Below, piece after piece: positions 41,612 through 50,607 of a stretch of DNA of 64,000 nucleotides. Each line of letters starts with the position of its first letter. The stretch's first letter is position 1. Origin of the DNA: Halalkalibacter alkaliphilus (GTDB taxonomy: Bacteria > Bacillota > Bacilli > Bacillales > Bacillaceae_D); NCBI RefSeq assembly GCF_023555415.1, contig NZ_JAKRYL010000012.1:62001-126000 (forward strand), given 5' to 3'. The notes beneath the pieces are model-generated. The model was not told where the DNA came from. It worked only from the letters and a program-made list of their open reading frames with translations, and ran no database searches. A program made the position numbers and the translations under genes.

Positions 41612-42244
41612 TTACCTTACCTTCTCCTGCCCCCTAAGCTCCGCTACCAGCACATACCGCTCTGGTGCTGCACCCACAAAGTTGAACGGATAACACGTAG
41701 AAACAGTCAACGTCGCACGCGGCCTTGGTACAATTACCGTTCGGTCATCCTCATCGACAATCCGCACTCTCCGCACTTTGTATTCAAATTCTCCTGCAGC
41801 TGTCCGGACAATCAACAGATCATTCTCTCCCACTTCACCTAAGCGGCGAAAAATGGTATCGCGGTGCCCAGATAAGACGGAATTGTCATTTTCACCGGGA
41901 AGGACGCTCCCGGCAAAATGACCGACGCCTTTTTCAAGCTCATCTTCATTAGTGCCGTGATAAATCGGCAAAGTCGCATCAAGCTTCGGGATGTATAGCT
42001 CACCCATTAAGTCGCCGATTTGAGGGTTGGCAGGGAAGTTAAATGAATCAACCTCCAAGTCATCTTCCTCATCCATCACAGGTTCTAGTGGAGGTTCGGC
42101 CGACACAACCGTCTCACTCGCCACGCTATCTCCTGTCTTAAACAAAAAATATCCTTTTAAAAACGAATAAGCATTCGTACTCGAAAACCACAATCCTCCA
42201 ACAATGAGAACACTGCATAAGGAAAGAAGAATGAATCGCTTCAA
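41612..42244 (-). CDS. srtD: Class D sortase
   Basis: The 210-residue transpeptidase has a single N-terminal membrane helix and a sortase barrel. The catalytic set is present: His in LSGHRDTIF, Cys in TLTVSTCYPF and Arg in APERYVLVAE. Length and motifs fit class D sortases of Bacillaceae. It lies five bases after the gene for its probable substrate, an LPKTA-bearing acidic surface protein, and should attach that protein to the cell wall. The two genes form a dedicated pair. Confidence 0.93.
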   Translation of the reverse strand: MKRFILLSLCSVLIVGGLWFSSTNAYSFLKGYFLFKTGDSVASETVVSAEPPLEPVMDEEDDLEVDSFNFPANPQIGDLMGELYIPKLDATLPIYHGTNEDELEKGVGHFAGSVLPGENDNSVLSGHRDTIFRRLGEVGENDLLIVRTAAGEFEYKVRRVRIVDEDDRTVIVPRPRATLTVSTCYPFNFVGAAPERYVLVAELRGQEKVR

Positions 42245-42249
42245 TCTTC

Positions 42250-43446
42250 TTACACACCCTTCACGCGGAAACGGCGATAAATAGCGAATCCAGCAATAGC
42301 AACAGCTAGTCCACTAGCAGCATTCACTAAATAATTAGATGCTGTTTTCGGGAGTTTCGCGCCTTTTTCCGTTTTCGTTACAGGTTTCTTTTCAACAGGT
42401 GTAGGCTTTTTCTCTGCTTTCTTCTCTGTTTGTTTCACAATGACTTCTTCTGTTTTCTTTAAGTCTTTTCCAGTTTCAACAATAATGTCAGAACCTAGCA
42501 TATCTGCAGTGAATAGAAGGTCAGCTAAGAACTTGCCTTGCTTGTTATATAGTTCAATAAGTAACCCATAACCATCCGTACTTGTCATTGTCATAAGGGT
42601 AGACAAGGAAACAGGCTTTTTCTCATTTTCTTTCACAAGGTAGAACTTCACATCTATTTCAAACAAATCTAGTAACTGAGTGAAAATATCTAGTAGTTCA
42701 GCAATTTGAGCTGGAGTCAGATCTGATGCCTCATCGAAATCTTCAAACGCCATCATGCGATCAGCTAGCTTTTCTAAGCGATCCAAAAATGCTGGATTCT
42801 CTAGGTCAAGCGTAAGGAAATGCTCAAATAATCGATCTAACTCTTCATATGTTAATCCAAGCTGATCAAATAGATCATCAATTTCTGAGAAATCAAAGTC
42901 CTCTTCGTCATAATAGAAAAGATAATACTCAACTGTCCACTCTAAGTCCTCAATGTATTCATAATGCTCTAAGGAATCACCATGCTCCTCTAACAATGAA
43001 ATTAATTCTTTCATTGTCAGGTTATAAGAATCAAGCAATTCTTGTAAATTCTCATCCGTAATAGGAGTTAAATTGTAATAATATAAATCGATATGAAGAT
43101 CATCTACAAAAGTGTAGACATCCCAAATAGCTTGTCCTTCTTCTAGCTCGCCGTTCAAAATTAACAGTGCGGTTGCTTCTTCTAATGTTAAGCCATGCTC
43201 AGCTAGTGCTTCTGCTAAGTTATCTTCTGTTAACACAGGCCCTAAAAATGAAGTTAAATCCTCTAAATCATAAAATTCATCCAATGTAACTCCGTAAAAG
43301 TCTAAATACTCTTCTAGCTCTACTTTTGTCCAACCAACTTCATTTAGATAGTCTTGCAATTCAGTTTTATCAACCGCTGCAAATGAGTAGAGTGGAGATA
43401 CAACAAGACCTAACACAACCAATAACGACATGAACAAGCCTTTCAC
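42250..43446 (-). CDS. Processed acidic surface protein, sortase D substrate
   Basis: About 398 residues. A Sec signal peptide (GLFMSLLVVLGLVVSPLYSFAA) precedes a highly acidic helical body made of degenerate repeats of about 40 residues (LDEFYDLEDLTSFLG, LTLEEATALLILNGELEE, LTMKELISLLEEHGDSLE). A Lys/Pro/Thr linker follows, then the sorting signal LPKTA, a hydrophobic helix and a basic tail (YRRFRVKGV). This fits the 'processed acidic surface protein' family described with class D sortases. The start is taken as GTG 43446, since GGAGGAA overlaps the more distal ATG 43461. The five-base spacing to the sortase gene implies co-expression. Confidence 0.88.
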   Translation of the reverse strand: MKGLFMSLLVVLGLVVSPLYSFAAVDKTELQDYLNEVGWTKVELEEYLDFYGVTLDEFYDLEDLTSFLGPVLTEDNLAEALAEHGLTLEEATALLILNGELEEGQAIWDVYTFVDDLHIDLYYYNLTPITDENLQELLDSYNLTMKELISLLEEHGDSLEHYEYIEDLEWTVEYYLFYYDEEDFDFSEIDDLFDQLGLTYEELDRLFEHFLTLDLENPAFLDRLEKLADRMMAFEDFDEASDLTPAQIAELLDIFTQLLDLFEIDVKFYLVKENEKKPVSLSTLMTMTSTDGYGLLIELYNKQGKFLADLLFTADMLGSDIIVETGKDLKKTEEVIVKQTEKKAEKKPTPVEKKPVTKTEKGAKLPKTASNYLVNAASGLAVAIAGFAIYRRFRVKGV

Positions 43447-43669
43447 ATAACATTCCTCCATATAAAAAAATGTAAATTTCTAGATAATTATAACTTCATA
43501 CTTTAATAAATGGTAGATCTAAATTTTAGTAGTTTTAAGAAAAAGGAAAAGGACGAAATACAGTATTAGGCGTAGGGGGAAGAGTATATTTATTTATTGT
43601 AAATATAGCCTGAATCCTCTCTCGGCTATATAGAAATTATTGTTATAACTTCTTGAGGAGGAAATTAGT

Positions 43670-43819
43670 ATGAAGTCAATAAAGCGATATTACCAGCAAT
43701 AGGTCTTGGTAATGTATTATTTGGATTGGTCGGGACCTTTGGAGGGTGTATAAAATACCAAAAACACCTAGACAGAGAGGGGATAAAGTATTATAATAAT
43801 TCCTGTTATTCAAAATAAT
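43670..43819 (+). pseudogene. Frameshifted small membrane protein gene
   Basis: A strong GAGGAGG site lies at the right distance before ATG 43670, but that frame stops after ten codons. From base 43672 on, another frame is open for about 49 codons and encodes NKAILPAIGLGNVLFGLVG plus a charged tail, a typical one-helix small protein. One additional A in the ATGAAGTC start (giving ATGAAAGTC) would join the two. It is therefore a gene with a single-base deletion at codon 2, or a sequencing error. Confidence 0.5.
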
Positions 43820-43841
43820 GGAATTGTGGGAGAGGTAAGAA

Positions 43842-44216
43842 ATGAAAAGAATCTTTTTGGTAGCGGTAATTATTTTATCTATTACTCTATTAGCTGCTTG
43901 TGGTGGAGCGAAAAATTCGACACCTCTAGAAGCATCTGAAACATTTATGAAGAGTTTGGTTGACGGAGATATGCAACTAAATGCTTCCATAAACCATTCT
44001 GATGATTGGAGTTTTCCTGCTGATCATATGATTAGTATAGCAAATGAGAGAAACATCGTTGGCATGGATTTAAGTGATTTTACATATGAGCAAGATGAAG
44101 ACAACCCTCGACTTGTTACTGTGACGTGGAACGAAGAAGATGGAACTGAAAGATCGATGCTCTTGAATTTTAACCAAACGAGTGATGGGTACTTTTTTGT
44201 TAAGTTAGGAAGATAA
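43842..44216 (+). CDS. Small lipoprotein, DUF4878-like
   Basis: The 124-residue protein has a signal peptide with the lipobox LAAC (LLAACGG). The mature domain of about 100 residues begins TPLEASETFMKSLVDGDMQL, typical of DUF4878/NTF2-like lipoproteins in which a helix pair precedes a curved sheet; it ends DGYFFVKLGR. A GAGAGG site precedes ATG. The function is unknown. A strong terminator follows, so it is monocistronic or the end of a short unit with the broken small gene. Confidence 0.7.
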   Translation: MKRIFLVAVIILSITLLAACGGAKNSTPLEASETFMKSLVDGDMQLNASINHSDDWSFPADHMISIANERNIVGMDLSDFTYEQDEDNPRLVTVTWNEEDGTERSMLLNFNQTSDGYFFVKLGR

Positions 44217-44250
44217 TCAGGGAAATATTTCAAATACATACTAATAGTTG

Positions 44251-44289
44251 AAGAGAGATCCCTCCTCGTACAAGGAAGGGATCTCTCTT
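44251..44289 (+). terminator. Terminator after the DUF4878-like gene
   Basis: AAGAGAGATCCCTCC pairs with GGAAGGGATCTCTCTT, leaving a short loop. The T-run is modest. Confidence 0.75.
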
Positions 44290-44363
44290 ATGCCATCTGC
44301 CGTATTTGATCCAAATTAGAAATAGTCAAAGCATAGTAGCGTTAAAAAATGGGGGTAAGGAAA

Positions 44364-45263
44364 ATGAGAAAACAAACAAATAAATTATTAAGAGCGGTAA
44401 GCGTATCTGGCTTGTTGATTTTAGCCGCCTGTAGCACAGAAAAAGCAGAGAATAATGTGGTAGAAGAGGTTACTATCAATCAAAAAGGTGAAGTAGAAGA
44501 AATCAGTGAAGAAAAAAATAGTGCTGAAGTAACAGAAACAAATACTAATGAAGAAGAAGTAGAAGAAATAAAAGAGCCAGAAGTAACTGTATTATCTGAT
44601 GAAGAAGCAATCCAATTGGTAATAGAGGCAGAGTCAAAAGCAGTTGAGGTTTTGGGTGAAAGTTTCACTGAAGGGGAGCACGGATTATCCTTTAGTGATT
44701 CATTTGATGTGCTTGCTAATTCCTTAACTGATTATTATTCTAGTAACTCTTTAGAAGAAAGCATAAGAGCAATTTATAATAATCCTGAGTCTTTTTACGA
44801 GTATGGATTTGTGTTTCCATTAGCCGCTCATTCAACAGCGCCTTATGTTGTTGCTATGTCAAATGAAGATGAAATTGAACTATACAGCTTACCGGAAATT
44901 TATGGTGATGAAAGTTTTACTTATGTATATTCACTTAAAATAGAAGACAATAGTTGGAAAGTGGATCAAGTGAAAAATTATTTATCACCAAGAGGAGCAG
45001 AAGATGCTGTACGTTTCGTCAATAATATTTATGATCCTAGTGTGTATGTGGTTCATGATGCAGACAATGAAACAATTGATCTTAATGAAATCATAAAAGT
45101 AATAGAAAATGAAGAGAATTATATGATTCAAGTTTATGTGTTAAATGATCATGCAACGGCGACATTGGGATGGTATACTGTAGACCCGATTTCCACTATG
45201 GTATATCAATGGGACCTTATTGATGACGAGTTTCTAGAAGTGGGTTCCTATTTTAATCATTAA
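44364..45263 (+). CDS. Uncharacterised lipoprotein
   Basis: About 299 residues from ATG 44364 behind GGGGTAAGGA. The signal peptide ends in LAAC. A long acidic linker rich in Glu, Val and Thr follows (to about residue 70), then a domain of about 150 residues with helices at LSDEEAIQLVIEAESKAVEV and a sheet region SFTYVYSLKIEDNSWKVDQV. A C-terminal segment (IQVYVLNDHATATLGWYTVD) is of unknown fold. No family is recognised with confidence. It precedes the TPR/LRR lipoprotein, and all three lipoproteins here may belong to one surface-protein island. Confidence 0.65.
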   Translation: MRKQTNKLLRAVSVSGLLILAACSTEKAENNVVEEVTINQKGEVEEISEEKNSAEVTETNTNEEEVEEIKEPEVTVLSDEEAIQLVIEAESKAVEVLGESFTEGEHGLSFSDSFDVLANSLTDYYSSNSLEESIRAIYNNPESFYEYGFVFPLAAHSTAPYVVAMSNEDEIELYSLPEIYGDESFTYVYSLKIEDNSWKVDQVKNYLSPRGAEDAVRFVNNIYDPSVYVVHDADNETIDLNEIIKVIENEENYMIQVYVLNDHATATLGWYTVDPISTMVYQWDLIDDEFLEVGSYFNH

Positions 45264-45422
45264 ATAATAAACCTATAGTTTAAGTAACTATTATAAAGAC
45301 TATAATTTTCTAATTATGTAATTTTATGAAAATCAAGCCTTGAAAAAAATTGGTAATAGTAATATTATACTAGGGAAAACCTAACTATTTAACAATTAAA
45401 TATCAGGAGAGGAGCCTTTAGA

Positions 45423-47876
45423 ATGGGCAAAAAGTTTTATTTGCTATTTATTCTTCTTTTTGCAGTCGCTGGCTGTACAAATCAGTCACTTGCGGATGAA
45501 ATAGAAGAAAAACTAGCATTGGCAGAAAAATACTTACTTGAAGAGAATTTTGAAGAAGCAATCCTTGTATATCAAGAGATTATTGAGATTGATCCTAAAG
45601 TGGAAAGAGCATATTTAGGGTTATCCGATGTATACGTACATATTGGTAACGGAGATTTAGCAGAAGAAACGTTAAAAAATGGTATTGAAGCAGTAGATAA
45701 TAAGAATAATTTAAGAGTACATCTATCTACATATTATATTTCAAGCGAAAGATACGTAGAAGCTGAAGAATTATTATTAGCTGTATTGGAAGAAGATGAC
45801 GAGTATGATTTAGCATACGAAAATCTAATTACTATTTACAGAGGACAAGATGATACGGAAAAGCTAATAAATATTCTTGAGGTCCTTGTTGAAAGGAATA
45901 CTGAAAAACCGAACCACTACACATTATTAGCAGATGCTTATGTGAAGAACAATCAAGGTGAAAAGGTGTTACAACTTTTAGTTAAATCATTAGAAATTGA
46001 TGCAAATCATTTTGATGCCTTTGTTCTATTAGAAGTGGTGTTCGAAGATGACTGGGAATCTTTATTAGCAGAAGGTCAAAAAATTCTTGATGAAGATCCA
46101 AATAATACAGTTGGATTCATGCTGAGTTTTTACGGGTTATACAACACAGGCCAATATGAAGAGGCGATAGCCCTCTACGAGCAAATGGCAGAGAATACAG
46201 ATAGTGAAAAAGTAGTCGTATTAACGGCTTTAGCTTACTTTAACTTAGGTGATGAAGAAAAAGCTGCAGAATTAATTGGCTATATTAAGATCGATGAAGT
46301 AGACCATCCTAACCTATTAAAAGATTTAGTAGTTTACTTTCAAGAAACTGGCGATATTGATCAAGCTATCTTGTTAGCAGAAAGAGCTCTTGAAATTGAT
46401 GAGTATGCCTATGACTTTTACGTGTTGCTATATGAGCTAACAGGTGATGAAAAGTACCTGGATATGCTTAGAGCATTGAATTTTGATGTATCGCATCTGT
46501 TTGTTACAGAAGAAGAGGTTGAAGAAGAGCATACAACTGTTGAACTTTACCCTGTTGCTCAAAGACAATCTCGAAATTCTGAAAGACAGACTGAAAACAA
46601 TGAAACGACTGTAGAACAACCAGTACAAACCGAGCCAACACCAAGGCCAGCGGCTCCACAACCGGATCCGCAGCCACAACCAGAGCCAGAGCCGCAACCA
46701 GAGCCACAACCGCAACCAGAGCCACAACCGCAACCGGCTCCAGAGCCTGAGGAGAATGTAGTGGCAGTAAGCTTTGTGGATTCAAACTTAGAACGACAAG
46801 TTAGAGCGAGTCTTAATAAGCAACAAGGGCCTATTACCGAATCAGATTTAACGTCATTAAAGAAGTTAGATGTTAATGGGAAAGAAATAAAGGATTTAAT
46901 AGGTTTACAGTATGCGAAACAACTAGAAAGTTTAATTGTGAGTTCAAACCAGATTACAGATGTCAATCCATTACTTAATATAAAGTCCCTTAAGAACGTG
47001 GACTTAAGGAATAATAGTACTAACCAAATTAAAGGTTTAGAAAAATTAACGAACCTAGCTACTCTTGATATAAGAAATGTTGAAATGGATGATTCTTTAC
47101 AAGCTTCTATAGAAGTGTTGCAAGCATCTGGCGTCGCTGTTAAACATGAACCTTTTAAAGCTGATAAAACAGCGAAGATTGATTTGTCCAAAGCTGAAAG
47201 TATCACTATTTGGGAAATCACTAGTCAAACATACAAAAAAACTTACACAATTGATGAGTTAGTAAAAGGTGTAACATTTATTGTGCCTCCTCCAGGAGTG
47301 GGTGAAACGTATGAATTTAGTGTGGATTTAAATAACAATACGTTTACAACTAAAGCATTAAATAATAACAATAGTGTGCCTCTAAACAATATAGTTAAGG
47401 TAAGAGTTAATGGGTATCCAGGTTTTGAAGAAGGACTTTATGCAACCAATTTAGTAAAAGTTGTAGGTACGACACCTAATTTACCTGCTGAAAATATTCT
47501 AGGTAATAATGAATCGTTCCCAAGTTTCGGTTATGATCAACCATCTTACACTTCTATCACGGTAAACTTCGAACAAGAGAAAACACCTTATAAAGAAGAA
47601 GTAGTTATCGAAGAGGAGCCAACTCAAGAAGCGGTGACAGAAGAAGAAGTCATTGAAGAGGAGCCAACTCAAGAAGAGGTGACAGAAGAAGAAGTCATTG
47701 AAGAGGAGCCAACTCAAGAAGAGGTGACAGAAGAAGAAGTCATTGAAGAGGAGCCAACTCAAGAAGAAATAACTGAAAAAGAGATCATTGATGAGGTTGA
47801 AGAAGTAAATCCTCAAGAAGACTCAACTGAGGAAGCTATTATAGAAGAAGAAGAGGAAGAAGAGGAAGAAGAATAA
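45423..47876 (+). CDS. Mosaic lipoprotein with TPRs, Pro/Gln linker, leucine-rich repeats and acidic repeats
   Basis: The 817-residue protein has a lipobox (VAGC), then about ten TPR-like helical repeats (about 20-345; KYLLEENFEEAILVYQEII and similar). A Pro/Glu/Gln linker follows (PEPQPQPEPQ, about 400-440), then an internalin-like leucine-rich segment (LKKLDVNGKEIKDLIGLQYA, LESLIVSSNQITDVNPLLNI, LKNVDLRNN; about 450-555) and a beta-rich domain (about 580-720). The tail has four 15-residue repeats VIEEEPTQEEVTEEE encoded by a 45-bp tandem repeat (47604-47783) and a poly-Glu end. AGGAGAGG precedes ATG. Its place just before the pilus genes suggests a TadD-like pilus factor or a surface adhesin. 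Confidence 0.82.
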   Translation: MGKKFYLLFILLFAVAGCTNQSLADEIEEKLALAEKYLLEENFEEAILVYQEIIEIDPKVERAYLGLSDVYVHIGNGDLAEETLKNGIEAVDNKNNLRVHLSTYYISSERYVEAEELLLAVLEEDDEYDLAYENLITIYRGQDDTEKLINILEVLVERNTEKPNHYTLLADAYVKNNQGEKVLQLLVKSLEIDANHFDAFVLLEVVFEDDWESLLAEGQKILDEDPNNTVGFMLSFYGLYNTGQYEEAIALYEQMAENTDSEKVVVLTALAYFNLGDEEKAAELIGYIKIDEVDHPNLLKDLVVYFQETGDIDQAILLAERALEIDEYAYDFYVLLYELTGDEKYLDMLRALNFDVSHLFVTEEEVEEEHTTVELYPVAQRQSRNSERQTENNETTVEQPVQTEPTPRPAAPQPDPQPQPEPEPQPEPQPQPEPQPQPAPEPEENVVAVSFVDSNLERQVRASLNKQQGPITESDLTSLKKLDVNGKEIKDLIGLQYAKQLESLIVSSNQITDVNPLLNIKSLKNVDLRNNSTNQIKGLEKLTNLATLDIRNVEMDDSLQASIEVLQASGVAVKHEPFKADKTAKIDLSKAESITIWEITSQTYKKTYTIDELVKGVTFIVPPPGVGETYEFSVDLNNNTFTTKALNNNNSVPLNNIVKVRVNGYPGFEEGLYATNLVKVVGTTPNLPAENILGNNESFPSFGYDQPSYTSITVNFEQEKTPYKEEVVIEEEPTQEAVTEEEVIEEEPTQEEVTEEEVIEEEPTQEEVTEEEVIEEEPTQEEITEKEIIDEVEEVNPQEDSTEEAIIEEEEEEEEEE
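47604..47783 (+). repeat. 45-bp in-frame tandem repeat
   Basis: Four copies start at 47604, 47649, 47694 and 47739; the middle two are identical by eye. They encode VIEEEPTQEEVTEEE. Such identity at DNA level implies recent slippage or recombination, so copy number may vary between strains. Confidence 0.85.
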
Positions 47877-47930
47877 ATAAATAAATGACTATTAGGTTTG
47901 TAGGTCGTTCCTACTAGGAAAATTAGGTAG

Positions 47931-47968
47931 CTGAGGCCATCTTAAAGATGGTCTCAGTAACTTTTTTT
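47931..47968 (+). terminator. Terminator before the Tad pilus operon
   Basis: CTGAGGCCATCTT pairs with AAGATGGTCTCAG (one G-U) and is followed by CTTTTTTT after a short gap. It separates the TPR/LRR gene from the Tad locus. Confidence 0.85.
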
Positions 47969-48060
47969 GATAATTTGAACGGTATTATGTGATTTTTTGA
48001 ATTTTTTTCAGAAAAATTACACTGTAAATGGTAAAAGTGGGATAAATGTGTAAAAATGTC

Positions 48061-48092
48061 GTGACATTTTGTGACAGAATTATTATTATAAT
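48061..48092 (+). promoter_or_regulatory. Probable promoter region of the Tad operon
   Basis: A consensus -10 TATAAT lies at 48087-48092. Upstream is a direct repeat GTGACATTTTGTGACA (48061-48076), one copy of which could serve as a -35 (20-base spacing) or an activator site. The exact promoter is uncertain. Confidence 0.45.
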
Positions 48093-48124
48093 AGTAGGAA
48101 TACTAGTACATTTGGAGGAATATA

Positions 48125-48220
48125 GTGGATAACAAACATATGAGGATAGTCATTTTATTGACTGTTATTTCGGTAGTCTGCATATTAGGTGGAGTCCTAA
48201 AGTTAATGGAAATTATTTAA
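48125..48220 (+). CDS. Small single-helix membrane peptide, first gene of the Tad locus
   Basis: A 31-residue frame begins with GTG behind TGGAGGAA and runs to TAA at 48218-48220. The product is a short polar head (DNKHMR) and one hydrophobic helix (IVILLTVISVVCILGGVL) with a KLMEII end. The strong ribosome binding site, the -10 box just upstream and the position 34 bases before the CpaE-like gene support expression. No family can be assigned at this length. Confidence 0.55.
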   Translation: MDNKHMRIVILLTVISVVCILGGVLKLMEII

Positions 48221-48254
48221 TGAATCTCAGAAATGCTCTAAGGGGGGAGTGCAC

Positions 48255-49373
48255 ATGAAAAAAGTTAGCATTGTTATAGCGGACCAAGATACGAGTTATA
48301 TTGAATCACTAGCAACGTACATACGCAATTCCGACTACTCCTCTAAGTTTGATTTGAAATTATTCTCGCAAAAAGAACGATTAGGACAATTTTTATCAAG
48401 TGATACTCACGCAAATATTCTGCTTGCACCAACTAGTATGCTTCCACAAGAGTTGAAAGGTCTTCGGGTTGATGTTGTTATTGGTTTGTCTGAACAAGCT
48501 CAAACAACTGAAGGTGATTCCGTCCAAACGATCTTCAAATATCAGCCGCTTAAGAACCTCTTATCTCAAGTATTAACAATCTATTATGAACGAAATAGTG
48601 AGGAACCTAAAAAAGTAGTTCATGATGGGGGTACAAAAGTTATCTCAGTCTTTTCTGCTACAGGAGGAACAGGGAAAACAACGGTTGCCTATAATCTTGC
48701 TAGACAAATTGCTCAGCTAGACAGTCACGTTTTTTATTTGAATATAGAATTGGTAAACTCAACTCCACTACTATTTGAAACGGAGGAAGAAAACAATTCT
48801 TCTCCATTGCTTTATTACTTGAAAGCAAATTCCGAACAATTGGCATCTAAAGTTGAAGAGATGGCCGTGCAAGATGATGAGACTGGAATCAGTTTCTTTA
48901 ATTTGCTACCAAGTGCTGAAGAGATGAGAGATCTTTCTGAGGAAGAACTAGAATTACTTCTAACAAATTTGGTTGACTCAGGTAGTTACAACTATATCGT
49001 TATTGATTTAGACAGTACAGTGAATCCTAAGACCTTATTGGCATTAAAGAAGAGCGATCAAGTATTTTGGCTATTAAATAATGATATTCAAAGCTTTCAT
49101 AAAACAAGTTATTTACTTGAAGAACTCCATTCATTTCTACAGGATGGCAGTTTCAATGAGAGGGTTAGTTTAGTACTGAACCGCTATACTGGTCAGATCC
49201 CTGAACTGCTTGATGAATTCAACCTGAAAATTACGTCTTATTTACCTTATGTTCCGCAGTGGAAAGAAGTAACGAATGGAAAGCAGCTATCTTCTATTCC
49301 CGTTTTTAATGAGTACGTGCTAAAACTGTATCGAACTCACTTTGAGACAGAAGAAGGTGCTCATAATGGTTGA
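48255..49373 (+). CDS. cpaE: CpaE/TadZ-like ATPase of the Tad pilus system
   Basis: About 372 residues. An N-terminal receiver-like domain lacking obvious phosphorylation logic (MKKVSIVIADQDTSYIESLA, about 1-115) is followed by a MinD/ParA-type P-loop domain with a deviant Walker A, SATGGTGKTTVAYNLA (about 135-150), and IVIDLDSTVNP as Walker B. This is the CpaE/TadZ layout; such proteins position the pilus machine at the pole or membrane. ATG 48255 is chosen because AGGGGGGAG runs up to the more distal GTG 48249. It overlaps the start of cpaF by eight bases. Confidence 0.9.
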   Translation: MKKVSIVIADQDTSYIESLATYIRNSDYSSKFDLKLFSQKERLGQFLSSDTHANILLAPTSMLPQELKGLRVDVVIGLSEQAQTTEGDSVQTIFKYQPLKNLLSQVLTIYYERNSEEPKKVVHDGGTKVISVFSATGGTGKTTVAYNLARQIAQLDSHVFYLNIELVNSTPLLFETEEENNSSPLLYYLKANSEQLASKVEEMAVQDDETGISFFNLLPSAEEMRDLSEEELELLLTNLVDSGSYNYIVIDLDSTVNPKTLLALKKSDQVFWLLNNDIQSFHKTSYLLEELHSFLQDGSFNERVSLVLNRYTGQIPELLDEFNLKITSYLPYVPQWKEVTNGKQLSSIPVFNEYVLKLYRTHFETEEGAHNG

Positions 49374-50589
49374 GGAAAAACTTGCCAAAGACTTAATTGA
49401 GAGAGTTCGTAACACGTTGAATCAAGATCAAGATATGACTGATGAAGAGTTACGAGAGCATATTGAAGTGCTTGTGTTCAGCTATGCAAAACAGTATCAG
49501 CTGACCGCTGCGAAAATGAAATGGCTTGTAGAGCGTACATATAATGCTTTTCGTGGACTAGATGTACTTCAACCACTTATTGATGATAAATCAATTACTG
49601 AGATTATGATTAATAGCCATGAAGAAATTTACATCGAGCGAGACGGTGAAGTCTTCCAAGCAGATGCAAAGTTTGAAAGTGTTGAAAAGCTTGAGGATAT
49701 TATTCAAATGATTGTCGGTAAAGTTAACCGCACTGTAAATGCTTCTTCTCCTATTGTTGATGCAAGATTAAAAGATGGATCACGTGTTAATATCGTCCTC
49801 CCTCCTATTGCATTAAAAGGACCAACGATGACGATTCGGAAATTCCCGGAAAAGCCATTAATGATGGAAGATTTAATTCGGTTTGGTGCGATACAACCTG
49901 ATGTTGCGGAATTTTTAAGAAACTTAGTTGTTTCAAAATATAACATCTTTATCGGTGGAGGAACGGGATCTGGTAAGACTACATTTTTGAATGTCCTTTC
50001 TAATTTCATTCCGAAGCAAGAGCGAATTATTACGATTGAGGATTCTGCAGAACTTCAAATCAAGAGTGTTCCCAATCTGGTTAGCTTAGAAACACGTAAT
50101 GCTAACACGGAAGGTAAAGGCGAGATTACAATCAGAGACCTTATCAAAGCCTCATTACGGATGCGTCCCAACCGAGTAGTCGTTGGGGAGGTTCGTGGTG
50201 CAGAGGCATTGGATATGCTGCAGGCGATGAATACAGGTCACGATGGTTCTCTTTCTACAGGACATGCAAATTCAACGATTGATATGATCAGCCGTCTAGA
50301 AACAATGGTATTAAGTGGTGCGGACCTTCCTGTTGAAGTAATTCGTAAGCAAATCAGCTCCGCAATTGACATTATGGTTCATCTATCTCGAATCCGCGAT
50401 CACTCAAGAAAAGTAGTGGCAATTAGTGAAGTATTAGGAGTTGAAAATGGAGAGGTTGTCTTAAATCCTCTATATGAGTTTGTTGAAGAAGGAGAGGAGC
50501 CAAATGGGAAGGTGATTGGCTCACTAAGACCAACAGGCAATACACTCCAAAATCATATGAAATTAAAAATGGCAGGAGTTAAACTATAA
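49366..50589 (+). CDS. cpaF: CpaF/TadA secretion ATPase
   Basis: About 407 residues of a type II/IV secretion-family ATPase that powers Tad pilus assembly. The N-terminal helical domain is followed by the core with Walker A GGGTGSGKTTFLN, the Asp box (TIEDSAELQI), Walker B (VVGEVRGAEALDML) and the His box (HDGSLSTGHANS). ATG 49366 overlaps the end of cpaE, implying coupling; a TTG at 49342 is less likely. Motif complement and length are canonical for CpaF. Confidence 0.95.
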   Translation: MVEEKLAKDLIERVRNTLNQDQDMTDEELREHIEVLVFSYAKQYQLTAAKMKWLVERTYNAFRGLDVLQPLIDDKSITEIMINSHEEIYIERDGEVFQADAKFESVEKLEDIIQMIVGKVNRTVNASSPIVDARLKDGSRVNIVLPPIALKGPTMTIRKFPEKPLMMEDLIRFGAIQPDVAEFLRNLVVSKYNIFIGGGTGSGKTTFLNVLSNFIPKQERIITIEDSAELQIKSVPNLVSLETRNANTEGKGEITIRDLIKASLRMRPNRVVVGEVRGAEALDMLQAMNTGHDGSLSTGHANSTIDMISRLETMVLSGADLPVEVIRKQISSAIDIMVHLSRIRDHSRKVVAISEVLGVENGEVVLNPLYEFVEEGEEPNGKVIGSLRPTGNTLQNHMKLKMAGVKL

Positions 50590-50607
50590 CTCTTTGCAAA
50601 GAGGTGA

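Noticed and set aside
46559-47221. 220-residue minus-strand frame rich in Gly, Ser and Cys
   Set aside because: It is the complement of the PEPQPQ linker and LRR region of the lipoprotein on the plus strand and has no start signals.
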